NCBI GenBank assembly: GCA_027058735.1
Contig: JALURZ010000198.1
Location: 1 to 24,858 of the forward strand
Length of the DNA stretch: 24,858 nucleotides
Reading direction: 5' to 3'
DNA from: Hyphomicrobiales bacterium
GTDB lineage: Bacteria; Pseudomonadota; Alphaproteobacteria; Rhizobiales; JALURZ01
Both the position numbers and the translations under genes were made by a program. Under the pieces are notes generated by a model. The model had not been told where the DNA came from and ran no database searches. It worked only from the letters and a program-made list of their open reading frames with translations. Positions 14,878-24,858 of this stretch are shown here, piece after piece; within the stretch, counting starts at the first letter, position 1, and every line of letters starts with the position of its first letter.

Positions 14878-16948
14878 GCTTCTGCTTGAACTGTTTTCAG
14901 AGGAAATCCCGGCGCGCATGCAGGCGCGTGCCGCGGACGATCTGGGCCGGCTGCTCGCGGAAGCACTGGGGGAGGCGGGCATCGCCTTTGAGGAGTTGCG
15001 CGTCTTTTCCACGCCGCGCCGCCTCACGGTCGTGATCGATGGCCTGCCGGCCCGCCAGCCTGAGCGCACGATTGAGCGAAAAGGGCCACGGGTCGGCGCG
15101 CCGGAAACGGCGCTCCAGGGGTTCTTGCATGCCGCCGGTCTCAAGAACATCGATCAATGCGAGACCCGCGAAGACAACAAGGGGGCCTATTATCTGGCCG
15201 TCATCAAGGCCAAGGGCGCACCGACCGGTGAAGTGATCGGAAAAATCGTGCCAGAAATCGTCAATGGATTTCCCTGGCCGAAATCCATGCGCTGGGGAGC
15301 GGGGGCCTTGCGCTGGGTGCGCCCGCTGCATGCCATCGCGTGCGTGTTCGACGGCAGTGTGGTCGAGTTCGAGGTGGGCGGCCTGAACAGCGGCAATGTC
15401 ACCTGCGGACACCGTTTCATGAGCCCGGACGCGATCGAAATTTCCGGGTTCGCCGGTTACGAAAAAGCGCTCGCGGACGCCCATGTGGTGCTCGATGCGC
15501 AGCGCCGCCGCGAAATTATTCTGGCAGACGCAAACCGGCTGGCGGGCGAACAGGGCCTGGAACTGGTGGCCGACGAGGGGCTGCTGGGCGAAGTGGCCGG
15601 CCTCGTCGAATGGCCGGTCGTCCTGCTGGGCCGCTTCGATGAGGCTTTTCTCGAGGTGCCGCCCGAGGTGCTGATAACGGCGATGAAAAGCCATCAGAAA
15701 TGCTTTTCCCTGCGCGATCCCAAGACGGACAGGCTTGCCGGCGGGTTTATCACGGTCGCCAATCTGGCGGCCGGCGACGGCGGCAAGGCGATCATCGCCG
15801 GCAATGAGCGGGTCATCGCCGCGCGTTTGTCGGATGCCCGCTTCTTCTGGGAGCAGGACCTCAAGACCAGGCTCGAAGACCGCCTGGCGGCGCTCGACAA
15901 GATCGTGTTCCACGAAAAGCTGGGAACCCAGGGCGAGCGGGTGGAGCGATTGAGGGAGCTTGCCCGCGAGATCGCGCCCATGGTCGGCGCGGACCCGGAC
16001 CAGGCGGAACACGCCGCGCGATTGTGCAAGGCCGATCTGGTGAGCGCCATGGTCGGCGAATTTCCGGACCTGCAAGGTCTGATGGGCCGTTATTACGCCA
16101 CCGCGCAGGGCGAGGACGATCTGATCGCGCGCGCCATCGAAGAGCACTACCGGCCGCAAGGCCCCTCTGACGCCGTGCCCGGCGCTGCGGTGTCGGTCGT
16201 GGTCGCGCTTGCCGATAAACTGGATACGCTGGCTGGCTTTTGGGCCATAGACGAAAAACCCACAGGCTCCAGGGATCCCTACGCCCTGCGCCGCGCCGCC
16301 CTTGGCGTTATCCGCCTTGTTCTTGACAAGGGGCTGCGCCTGCCCCTGCGGGCGCTGTTTTCCTGCGCCCTGCAATTGTACCGCAACCAGCGCGGCGCGG
16401 AATTCGGCGAAGAGCGGGGCGGCGATCTGCTTGGCTTTTTCGCCGACCGGCTCAAGGTGCATCTGCGCGCGGAAGGCACCCGCCATGACCTGATCGACGC
16501 GGTGTTCGGCGGCGGTCAGGCCGACGATCTGTTGATGCTGCTGCGGCGCGTTGAAACGCTGGACGCTTTCCTCAAGACGCCGGATGGCGCCGATCTGATG
16601 GCCGGTCTCAAGCGGGCGGAAAACATATTGCGCATCGAGGAAAAGAACGACGGGCCCGGCGCGTTCGGCGCCGCGCCCGATGTCGGGCTCTTGCTCAAGC
16701 CCGCCGAACGGCGGCTGCATGCGGCGGTCCGCGCGGTGCGCGGCGATGTGCGAAGAGCGCTGGAAAAGGAGGATTTTACCGCCGCCATGAGCGCCCTGGC
16801 AAAGCTGCGCGAACCGGTGGACCAGTTTTTCGACACCATCACGGTCAATGCGGATGATGCGGTGTTCCGCGCCAACCGCCTTAGGCTTCTGGCCCAGATC
16901 CGGGCTGAAACCCGCACCATCGCCGATTTCTCCAGAATCGAGGGATGA
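14870..16948 (+). CDS. glyS: Glycine-tRNA ligase beta subunit
   Basis: This is the partner subunit of GlyQ, needed for tRNA recognition and full activity. The 692-residue product is full length. Visible family features are MPELLLELFSEEIPARMQ at the start, FSTPRRLTV, ERKGPRVGAP, FPWPKSMRWG, EVPPEVLITAMKSHQKCF and, in the second half, TGSRDPYALRRAALGVIRL near residue 465. A C-terminal anticodon-binding-like region follows. It starts at ATG 14870 within glyQ. Its TGA at 16946-16948 overlaps an ATG that opens the ppdK frame. Confidence 0.97.
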   Translation: MPELLLELFSEEIPARMQARAADDLGRLLAEALGEAGIAFEELRVFSTPRRLTVVIDGLPARQPERTIERKGPRVGAPETALQGFLHAAGLKNIDQCETREDNKGAYYLAVIKAKGAPTGEVIGKIVPEIVNGFPWPKSMRWGAGALRWVRPLHAIACVFDGSVVEFEVGGLNSGNVTCGHRFMSPDAIEISGFAGYEKALADAHVVLDAQRRREIILADANRLAGEQGLELVADEGLLGEVAGLVEWPVVLLGRFDEAFLEVPPEVLITAMKSHQKCFSLRDPKTDRLAGGFITVANLAAGDGGKAIIAGNERVIAARLSDARFFWEQDLKTRLEDRLAALDKIVFHEKLGTQGERVERLRELAREIAPMVGADPDQAEHAARLCKADLVSAMVGEFPDLQGLMGRYYATAQGEDDLIARAIEEHYRPQGPSDAVPGAAVSVVVALADKLDTLAGFWAIDEKPTGSRDPYALRRAALGVIRLVLDKGLRLPLRALFSCALQLYRNQRGAEFGEERGGDLLGFFADRLKVHLRAEGTRHDLIDAVFGGGQADDLLMLLRRVETLDAFLKTPDGADLMAGLKRAENILRIEEKNDGPGAFGAAPDVGLLLKPAERRLHAAVRAVRGDVRRALEKEDFTAAMSALAKLREPVDQFFDTITVNADDAVFRANRLRLLAQIRAETRTIADFSRIEG

Positions 16949-17058
16949 TCCCCGTTTCGCGCCGTTTTGAACGCGACATTCGCAACGATTGCCTTGGCCC
17001 CCCGCGATGGTCTAAACATCGCCTCAAACCGGCACATGACGCGCCTTCGAACAGCCCC

Positions 17059-19752
<2,694 letters not shown>

Positions 19753-19918
19753 GAAATCCGCCGTCCTCCCGCGTTTCGATATTCCCCATTCAGACCATTT
19801 TGGCGCCGTACTGGTGTCACAATCAGCGGTGAAGACTGCCCCTCGATTGCGGGATCCGCCGCCCTGGCGCCGACAGTCCCGCAAACGGTGCACGGGGCAC
19901 GACAACGGATTGGTAAGC

Positions 19919-19948
19919 TTAACCGGTGCTAAACCCTCTCTCTATAGA
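19919..19948 (+). promoter_or_regulatory. Candidate CtrA-box-like promoter of the sleB-type gene
   Basis: TTAA (19919-19922), seven bases, then TAAAC (19930-19934) is one base away from the CtrA site TTAA-N7-TTAAC. The same TTAACC can serve as a -35 box, with TATAGA (19943-19948) as -10 after 18 bp. Overlap of a CtrA site with the -35 is known from Caulobacter promoters. The call is an inference. Confidence 0.35.
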
Positions 19949-19958
19949 CTGTGAGGAT

Positions 19959-19985
19959 GCTGCGCAGCGCTTCGCGCTGCGCAGC
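19959..19985 (+). promoter_or_regulatory. Perfect 12-bp hairpin in the sleB-type gene leader
   Basis: GCTGCGCAGCGC (19959-19970), loop TTC, and GCGCTGCGCAGC (19974-19985) form a perfect stem. It lies 62 bp before the start codon and just after the predicted transcription start. No T-tract follows, so it is not a standard terminator. It may stabilise the 5' end of the mRNA or act as a regulator site. Confidence 0.55.
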
Positions 19986-20047
19986 GATTGCATGATGCGC
20001 GATGTGCGTTTGTTGAGTGCGTGGTTAGTTGCGTTAAGAGTCTGCGA

Positions 20048-20995
20048 ATGAGTGTTCCTTCCGCCGGTGCGGTCCTTACACGCCAGTTTCTCTGGTCGTT
20101 TCCCTATATCGCGATTGGTGCCGGTCTGCTTGCCGGTGTCGGTCTTGCCGGGCTGCAGAGCGGGCGGCACACGGGTGAATTCGCGCCGGCCAGCCTGACC
20201 CCCGCTTCAACGCTGCTGGTTCAGAACTCCAAGATGAAAAGTGTCGTCGCCAAGACCCACTGGTACAGGGATCCGGTCGGCACGCCGGGCGCCACGTCGC
20301 CTGCGCGCGAGCCGGGCCAGCGCAGCCGGGTCATGGCCAAAGCCGATTCTCTCATCGGCCTGATGGACGAGCGCATGGTGCAGCCGCGTTCCGGGCGCCG
20401 CCTCGCTTCCGTGTTCATGCGCGGCAATCGCACGCCATCGCGCCTTGGCGCGCAGCCGTTTCTCGCCCATGTGCGCCTGCCGGGCACGAACGATCAGATC
20501 GTGATCCGCCCGGCCGCGCTCTATACCCGGCGCACCGGCTTTTCCGAGGCCCGCAAAAAAGCCCTCGACAAGCGCCGCGCGGCGTCCGAGCGCTGTCTGT
20601 CACAGGCGATTTATTTCGAAGCCCGTGGCGAACCCACCCTGGGGCAGATCGCGGTGGCCAATGTGGTCATGAACCGGGTCCGCAGCCCGTACTATCCAGA
20701 CAATGTCTGCGCCGTGGTCTATCAGAACTACAAGAAGCGCATGCGCTGCCAGTTCACGTTTGCCTGCGACGGGCTGTCCGACCAGCCGCGCGACCCGAAG
20801 GCCTGGAAAAAGTCGCAGAAGATCGCCAGGCAGGTTCTGGACGGCAAGAAACGGCTCAGTTCCATGTCCAATGCGTTGTTCTACCATGCCGATTATGTGC
20901 GGCCGGACTGGTCGCGCAAATTCCGCACGGTCAAACGCATCGGCAAGCACATCTTCTACAGAAACCAGAACTGGGCGCCGCTGGCGCCTGAATAG
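20048..20995 (+). CDS. SleB-type cell wall hydrolase
   Basis: This 315-residue envelope protein has a hydrophobic N-terminal segment (about 14-37: FLWSFPYIAIGAGLLAGVG and on) that would act as signal or anchor. A low-complexity basic middle region follows, then a Hydrolase_2/SleB domain from about residue 183: CLSQAIYFEARGEPTLGQIA with the conserved Glu191, VVMNRVRSPYYPDNVCAVVYQ and a C-terminal YHADYVRP. The family cleaves peptidoglycan glycan strands as a lytic transglycosylase-type enzyme. ATG 20048 follows AAGAG by 7 nt; the open frame upstream to 19988 is in the leader hairpin region and is not used. It is convergent with the phosphatase gene (10 bp between stops). Confidence 0.9.
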   Translation: MSVPSAGAVLTRQFLWSFPYIAIGAGLLAGVGLAGLQSGRHTGEFAPASLTPASTLLVQNSKMKSVVAKTHWYRDPVGTPGATSPAREPGQRSRVMAKADSLIGLMDERMVQPRSGRRLASVFMRGNRTPSRLGAQPFLAHVRLPGTNDQIVIRPAALYTRRTGFSEARKKALDKRRAASERCLSQAIYFEARGEPTLGQIAVANVVMNRVRSPYYPDNVCAVVYQNYKKRMRCQFTFACDGLSDQPRDPKAWKKSQKIARQVLDGKKRLSSMSNALFYHADYVRPDWSRKFRTVKRIGKHIFYRNQNWAPLAPE

Positions 20996-21005
20996 GCCTG
21001 CGGCA

Positions 21006-21530
21006 CTACCGCTGCGGCGCTATCTCCGCGGGCAGGGCGAAGGGCGCGTTTTCCCAGGTTGACCGGCCGCGCCCGATATTTTCAATCGCCGCGACCATGC
21101 GCCCCTCGCGGCCCATGGCGGCATCGCTCAAGGCGACGATCAGGCGGTTTGGCGTGGCGCCGGGCGAGGCGCGGCGCAGCAGCGAGGCGATATGCTGTTC
21201 GCGGACATCCGGATTGAAGCGGCACAGGGCCGCATAGGCGGCCGCCGTTGACCGGCTGATGCCGGCCCAGCAGTGAATGACCATCGGCCGGCTGCGATCC
21301 CACCCATCGACGAACTCGAACAGGCGTTCGACATGCTCAGCCGTTGGCGCAATATAGCCCGGCGCGGGTTCGACGATGTCATTCATTGTCAGCCGCAGAT
21401 GATTTTCCGGCGCGATGGCGTCCGGTCTCTCGATCATCAATTCATCGCTCAGCAGGGTGGCGACGTGGCTGGCGCGATGGGCGGCGATGGTATCGTCAAG
21501 CGCGCTGACTGAACAGACCAGGATTTTCAT
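21006..21530 (-). CDS. Tyrosine phosphatase family protein
   Basis: This 174-residue protein has the phosphatase signature VIHCWAGISRSTAAAY, with nucleophile C87 and R93 in HC-x5-R, as in dual-specificity and tyrosine phosphatases. It is a compact single-domain protein with no signal peptide, hence cytosolic. The substrate is unknown; it may be a phosphoprotein or another phosphomonoester. ATG 21530 starts 4 nt after the stop of the upstream HD gene; GAGGAA lies somewhat far (about 13 nt) upstream. It is the last gene of the leftward cluster. Confidence 0.85.
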   Translation of the reverse strand: MKILVCSVSALDDTIAAHRASHVATLLSDELMIERPDAIAPENHLRLTMNDIVEPAPGYIAPTAEHVERLFEFVDGWDRSRPMVIHCWAGISRSTAAAYAALCRFNPDVREQHIASLLRRASPGATPNRLIVALSDAAMGREGRMVAAIENIGRGRSTWENAPFALPAEIAPQR

Positions 21531-21534
21531 TGCA

Positions 21535-22143
21535 CTACGCCAGTTCCTCGAATCGTTGCAGAAAACGCCGCTCGGCTTCATGGGCGGGCAAGGGGCTGAG
21601 GCTGAACGCTCCCGTGGCGAACGATCCGCTCAGCCCGCGCGGGCGGGTGAACAGTTTCGCGGCTTCGCCGTCCCCGAAACCCGCAAGCTGGGTGGCCTCC
21701 AGAAAGGCCGCCGCCCGGTCTGCGCGTTTGATCAGGGCGGCGGTTTTTTCCGGCAGCCGGGCGGGCAGCGCGAACCGGATGTGGACGGCTTCCAGCAGGG
21801 TATTTTCAAACGCCTTGTAGTTGAGGCCGACGGCGGCCTTGAAGGGGGAAATCAGATCGCCGATGACATATTCCGGCGCATCGTGAAGCAGGGCCGCCAG
21901 CCGCCAGCGCTTTTCCAGGCGGGGGCGGAAATGACCGCACAGATCTTCCACAAGCAGGCTGTGCTGGGCGACCGAAAAGGTGTGGTCGCCGCGGGTCTGG
22001 CCGTTCCAGCGCGCGACGCGCGCCAGACCATGGGCGATATCGTCGATTTCCACATCGAGCGGCGAGGGATTGATGAGATCCAGCCGGCGGCCGCTCAACA
22101 TGCGTTGCCAGGCGCGCGTCTCCCTGTTCCGCGCATGTCCCAT
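21535..22143 (-). CDS. HD-domain hydrolase (YfbR-like)
   Basis: The 202-residue protein carries metal-binding HD-domain residues: H54 (DHTFSVAQHS), the HD pair H87-D88 in LAALLHDAPEYVIGD, and E91 and D96. The pattern HDAPEYVIGDLISPFK resembles 5'-deoxynucleotidase YfbR and relatives, so a nucleotide phosphohydrolase role is likely but not certain. The N-terminal RAWQRMLSGRRLDLINPSP is typical of the alphaproteobacterial 'HD family hydrolase' group. ATG 22143 is 1 nt from the tag stop (TGAAATG), suggesting coupled translation. Confidence 0.87.
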   Translation of the reverse strand: MGHARNRETRAWQRMLSGRRLDLINPSPLDVEIDDIAHGLARVARWNGQTRGDHTFSVAQHSLLVEDLCGHFRPRLEKRWRLAALLHDAPEYVIGDLISPFKAAVGLNYKAFENTLLEAVHIRFALPARLPEKTAALIKRADRAAAFLEATQLAGFGDGEAAKLFTRPRGLSGSFATGAFSLSPLPAHEAERRFLQRFEELA

Positions 22144-22144
22144 T

Positions 22145-22747
22145 TCAGGCTTTGGCTGCCAGCGCCGCGCATTCGCTGTGTCTGAAACACCCGGTGAGAT
22201 GATCGTTGACCATCCCCACCGCCTGCATGAAGGCATAGACGATCGTGGGGCCGCAAAACCTGAAGCCGCGGGACTTGAGGTCCTTGGAGATGGCCCGGCT
22301 CAATTCGGTTTCCGCCGGCACATCGCGCATGGTCAGCGGTGCGGGCTGCAACGCCCGGCCATCGACGAAATTCCACAGATAGGCCGAAAATCCCTCCTGC
22401 TCCATGATCTCCAGATAGCCGCGCGCATTGCCGATGGTGGCGATGATCTTGGCGCGGTTGCGCACGATGCCGGTGTCGTTCATCAGGGCCTCGATCTTGC
22501 GGTCATCGTAGCGCACGATCTCTTGCGGATCGAAGCCGTCGAAGGCCCGCTGGAAATTCTCGCGTTTCTTCAGGATGGTGATCCACGAAAGTCCGGCCTG
22601 AAAGCCATCGAGAACGAGTTTTTCGAACAGCGCGCGGTCATCGAATTCCGGCACGCCCCATTCTTCGTCATGATAGGCGATGTAGAGCGGGTTCTCTCCC
22701 GGCCAGGTGCATCGTTGCCGCTTGTCGGCGCCTGTGCGTGTGTTCAT
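22145..22747 (-). CDS. tag: DNA-3-methyladenine glycosylase I
   Basis: It excises 3-methyladenine from alkylated DNA. The 200-residue product has RCTWPGENPLYIAYHDEEWGVP near the start and GFRFCGPTIVYAFMQAVGMV near the end. The four zinc ligands of the Tag family are present: C13, H26, H183 and C187 (NDHLTGC). The catalytic-region residues LDGFQAGLSWITIL are conserved. ATG 22747 overlaps the ygfZ TGA as ATGA. The frame continues open to 23449 only because it lies inside ygfZ in another frame. Confidence 0.95.
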   Translation of the reverse strand: MNTRTGADKRQRCTWPGENPLYIAYHDEEWGVPEFDDRALFEKLVLDGFQAGLSWITILKKRENFQRAFDGFDPQEIVRYDDRKIEALMNDTGIVRNRAKIIATIGNARGYLEIMEQEGFSAYLWNFVDGRALQPAPLTMRDVPAETELSRAISKDLKSRGFRFCGPTIVYAFMQAVGMVNDHLTGCFRHSECAALAAKA

Positions 22748-23658
22748 CCGCCTGCCTCGCTGTTGCTGGAAAGGGAAAAATCCGCCCATGGCGGAATGCG
22801 CAGTGACACCCGCGCCGCGCCGGCGGTGAGCGCCGCGCCGGCGGCATGCGCGCGGTCCAGCCTGACCACCGCCAGGGCATCGCGGCCCGCCCTGGAGAGG
22901 ATTTCGCCAACCCGCTTCCCGGCGCCGGTGATCTCGTCTGTCCCGCCATCCGCCGGCCCGCGCAATTCCACCGGCAGCAGGCGTCTGCGGATTTGCGTCC
23001 TGTGGTGCATGCGCGCCACGACTTCCTGGCCCACATAACAGCCCTTGTCGAAATCGACCCCATGCAGTTGATCCAGATTGCACTCGTGGGGGAAGCGCTC
23101 GCCCGATCCGATATCGGCGCCGGAATCGCCAAGGCCCAGCCTTATGCGGTGGATCTCGTAGTCGTCCGGCTGCGCCCAGGTAAGCCCGCTGGAGCGGGCC
23201 AGCCGCTCCGCCGCCTCGCGGGTCGCGATCAGCCTTGATCCGGCAAGCACCGTGCGCGGATCGACAAAGGCGAGGGCACCCTCGCTGCGGGTTACCACTC
23301 CGGGCTGTGCATTGCTGCGTGCCGGCACCGAGCTGTCGAACAGCGCGAAGATCCGGCGCGCGTCGTCGATCTGTGAGATCGTGACATCGGCGCGCAGTTT
23401 GTAAAATGAGAGGCGCCGGGCAAGTTCGGCACTCCGGTCCGCCGCGCAATCGAGCAGAAACCCGTCGCCCGATTGCAGGATGAAAAACTCGAACAGGATT
23501 TTTCCCTGCGGCGTCAGCAGTGCGCCATAGCGTGCGGTGTGCGGGGTCACCCCATCCATGTCACAGGTCACCAGGCCCTGCAGGAACGCGCGCGCATCGC
23601 TGCGCGCAAGCGCGATCAGCGCCCGGCGCGGCAATTGAGTGATGAGCGTCCGTGCCAT
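22744..23658 (-). CDS. ygfZ: YgfZ/GcvT-like folate-binding protein
   Basis: This 304-residue protein helps repair or assemble some iron-sulphur enzymes and is thought to bind folate. The hallmark KGCYVGQE motif is at residues 205-212, with C207. Other family features are FLQGLVTCDM near residue 25, LLTPQGKILFEFF at 48-60, and the segment before the motif ERFPHECNLDQLHGVDFDKGC. ATG 23658 has AGGAG only 3 nt upstream of it (GGAGCAATG). It heads the ygfZ-tag-HD-phosphatase cluster, and all junctions are within a few bases. Confidence 0.93.
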   Translation of the reverse strand: MARTLITQLPRRALIALARSDARAFLQGLVTCDMDGVTPHTARYGALLTPQGKILFEFFILQSGDGFLLDCAADRSAELARRLSFYKLRADVTISQIDDARRIFALFDSSVPARSNAQPGVVTRSEGALAFVDPRTVLAGSRLIATREAAERLARSSGLTWAQPDDYEIHRIRLGLGDSGADIGSGERFPHECNLDQLHGVDFDKGCYVGQEVVARMHHRTQIRRRLLPVELRGPADGGTDEITGAGKRVGEILSRAGRDALAVVRLDRAHAAGAALTAGAARVSLRIPPWADFSLSSNSEAGG

Positions 23659-23690
23659 TGTGCTCCTGCCGGATCCCGGTGATGGTCCTG

Positions 23691-23719
23691 TTGATATACG
23701 CGGGCACCGCGGGCCGCAA
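23691..23719 (-). promoter_or_regulatory. Candidate promoter of the ygfZ-tag-HD-phosphatase operon
   Basis: On the minus strand TTGCGG (23719-23714) and TATCAA (23696-23691) are spaced by 17 bp and would give a leader of about 25 nt before ygfZ. The boxes match the consensus at about 4 of 6 positions each. The 96-bp gap here is the only real gap in the leftward cluster after the secreted-protein gene. Confidence 0.35.
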
Positions 23720-23754
23720 CAGGCGGGGGAAAATTTTTGCCTGCGGAAGGCGGG

Positions 23755-24444
23755 TCAATCCCCGGCAATGAAGAACTGCCAGGTCCCGTCGGGTGAAATT
23801 CCGGCGCGAAAGCCGGTATAGCCGCCGATCTGTTCCATGCCGTCGCGATATTCGGCCGGGATCAGCATATACAGTTCGACTTGCTGTCGCGGCGTCAGTT
23901 TGCCGAGCGGATAGGCGAAGTGATAGGGCCAGACAAAAAGATCGTTGTCGGTGCCGGCCCCCAGATGGACATAGCCGGCCTCGAAAATGCGCACGATATC
24001 GGCAAGCACGTCGCGCCCGGTTCCATCGATCGAAATCCGCTTCCAGAAGGCGATCGGATCGTCGGCGCCGCCGAAGCTCACTTCCGGCGGTTTTTTTCCC
24101 GCCTCGATGATCTTGCGCAATCGTTCCATGTCGCCCGAGCGCGCGGCGTCCAGAATGGATTTTCGCATGGCGCGCACAGGCTCGGGCAGTTTCGAGGGAT
24201 CGTAGGAAATTTCGGGCAGGACCTCCTCGCCGGGTTTCAGCCGCGACTGGTCCTTGGCTCCGCCCCCGGCGCCATCGGGCCCTGGCGAAGCGGCCGGCCT
24301 GTCCCCGGGCTGGGCCGATTGCGCGGTCCGGTAGGGCGATGCGCCGGGCGGGCCCGCGATGAGCGGGGACAGTCCCCACAGGCCCGCGGCAAGGACCAGC
24401 AAAAATCCCGGATGTCTAGTGCAACCTGTCCAAATACTCGACAA
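23755..24444 (-). CDS. Conserved secreted protein of unknown function
   Basis: I do not recognise a named family for this 229-residue product. It begins with a signal-like region (R10, H11, then FLLVLAAGLWGLSPLIAG), followed by a Pro/Gly/Ala/Gln-rich linker (about 32-65). A folded part from about residue 75 includes ISYDPSKLPEPVRAMRKSIL, DDPIAFWKRIS, LGAGTDNDLFVWPYHFAY and, at the C-terminus, GFRAGISPDGTWQFFIAGD. It is probably periplasmic or secreted. Start TTG 24444 overlaps usg by 29 bp; AGAGG lies 6 nt upstream. TTG 24402 is an alternative but leaves a signal peptide without basic residues. Confidence 0.72.
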   Translation of the reverse strand: MSSIWTGCTRHPGFLLVLAAGLWGLSPLIAGPPGASPYRTAQSAQPGDRPAASPGPDGAGGGAKDQSRLKPGEEVLPEISYDPSKLPEPVRAMRKSILDAARSGDMERLRKIIEAGKKPPEVSFGGADDPIAFWKRISIDGTGRDVLADIVRIFEAGYVHLGAGTDNDLFVWPYHFAYPLGKLTPRQQVELYMLIPAEYRDGMEQIGGYTGFRAGISPDGTWQFFIAGD

Positions 24445-24679
24445 AACGGACCTCTGCGGGCGAGATCACTCGATGATGAGCAATTCTGACGGAAAACAAA
24501 GGTCCGTCAAGTTCGCGTTGCCAGAATTCAAGAAACCGGTTGAGCGCGGGGAACTCCGGCTCGCGGTCGTAGTCCTGCCAGATATAGGTCTGCAGGATAT
24601 CCTGGTGGTCGGGCATGCGATACAGAATTTCAGCGGTTGTCAGACGCAATCCGGCCAGTGATTTCTGAAAGTCGGTCAT
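24416..24679 (-). CDS. usg: Usg family protein
   Basis: This 87-residue protein matches the alphaproteobacterial Usg family, first noted near tryptophan biosynthesis genes; its function is not established. The sequence MTDFQKSLAGLRLTTAEILY, then RMPDHQDILQTYIWQDYD and FLEFWQRELDGPLFSVRIAH, is characteristic. ATG 24679 has a strong GGAGG 7 nt upstream. The gene ends inside the start of the secreted-protein gene. No trp genes are visible in this window. Confidence 0.9.
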   Translation of the reverse strand: MTDFQKSLAGLRLTTAEILYRMPDHQDILQTYIWQDYDREPEFPALNRFLEFWQRELDGPLFSVRIAHHRVISPAEVRFVEYLDRLH

Positions 24680-24789
24680 ATCCTGTCCTCCATCGTTCGA
24701 GGGTCCGCCTGAACAGGTTAACAAACTATTGCCATGGGTCAGATGATGTGGCTGCATGAGCGGCATATTTTCAAGAGGCAGGAGTGATC

Positions 24790-24858
24790 ATGGACTGGGG
24801 TTTGGCGGCCATGGGCGTCGCCGTCGGGCTGGCGGTCGCGGCACCCATCGGCCCCATC
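24790..24858 (+). CDS. LysE/RhtB-type exporter, N-terminus only
   Basis: Only 23 codons are visible, running off the right window edge. They read MDWGLAAMGVAVGLAVAAPIGPI, a hydrophobic first helix ending in the small-residue APIGPI of LysE/RhtB amino-acid exporters. Start ATG 24790 has AGGAG 5 nt upstream. It is divergent from usg. The family assignment rests on a short stretch. Confidence 0.6.
   Translation, partial: MDWGLAAMGVAVGLAVAAPIGPI

Noticed and set aside
14897..16720. 607-codon minus-strand frame opposite glyS
   Set aside because: Shadow of the glyS coding bias; no domain recognised.
19847..19884. TTGCGGGA/TCCCGCAA inverted repeat as a ppdK terminator
   Set aside because: The loop is 22 bases, the stem is 8 bp, and no T-tract follows.

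Overview
The window is 24.9 kb of GC-rich, densely coding chromosome from an alphaproteobacterium. A CcrM-type GANTC methyltransferase beside rnhB, an Usg protein, ETF-ubiquinone oxidoreductase beside a family-4-like uracil-DNA glycosylase, and the run ispE / polyprenyl synthase / DUF2007 / TrmN6-like / S49 protease / glyQ-glyS / ppdK / SleB all point to Hyphomicrobiales (Rhizobiales) or a close relative. Genus cannot be read from the sequence. No rRNA, tRNA, CRISPR, phage genes or intact IS element were seen; the content is mostly core housekeeping.

Layout. 1-2550 (minus): truncated ccrM, rnhB and a PA0069-type radical SAM protein. 2647-3929 (plus): two overlapping genes for small GT-A fold transferases of the rSAM/selenodomain-associated types 2 and 1. 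3918-5332 (minus): moaB and a family-4-like uracil-DNA glycosylase. 5505-10212 (plus): ETF-QO, an envelope TPR protein with a C-terminal LysM domain, and ispE. 10226-11257 (minus): long-chain polyprenyl diphosphate synthase. 11356-13352 (plus): DUF2007, a TrmN6-like methyltransferase and an S49 protease. 13353-13926: the only long non-coding stretch, filled with palindromic repeats. 13927-20995 (plus): glyQ, glyS, ppdK and a SleB-type cell-wall hydrolase. 21006-24679 (minus): a tyrosine phosphatase, an HD hydrolase, tag, ygfZ, a secreted protein and usg, reading leftward as a tight cluster. 24790-24858 (plus): the first 23 codons of a LysE-type exporter.

Shared themes. Two genes serve isoprenoid and quinone supply (IspE makes precursor, the polyprenyl synthase makes the quinone tail), and ETF-QO uses ubiquinone. 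UDG, Tag, RNase HII and CcrM act on DNA. SleB and the TPR-LysM protein probably act at the peptidoglycan layer.

The most unusual object is a 267-bp element at 13611-13877. It has 34-bp terminal inverted repeats (32 of 34 matching) that enclose two further perfect or near-perfect inverted repeats, tiled so that a single strand could fold into a three-way junction. It lies between CTAG tetranucleotides next to two other palindromic repeat types and may carry the glyQS promoter. Other points of interest are a CtrA-box-like promoter followed by a 12-bp perfect hairpin before sleB, a UDG with Trp at a usual Fe-S cysteine position, and a possible leaderless promoter for the first transferase.
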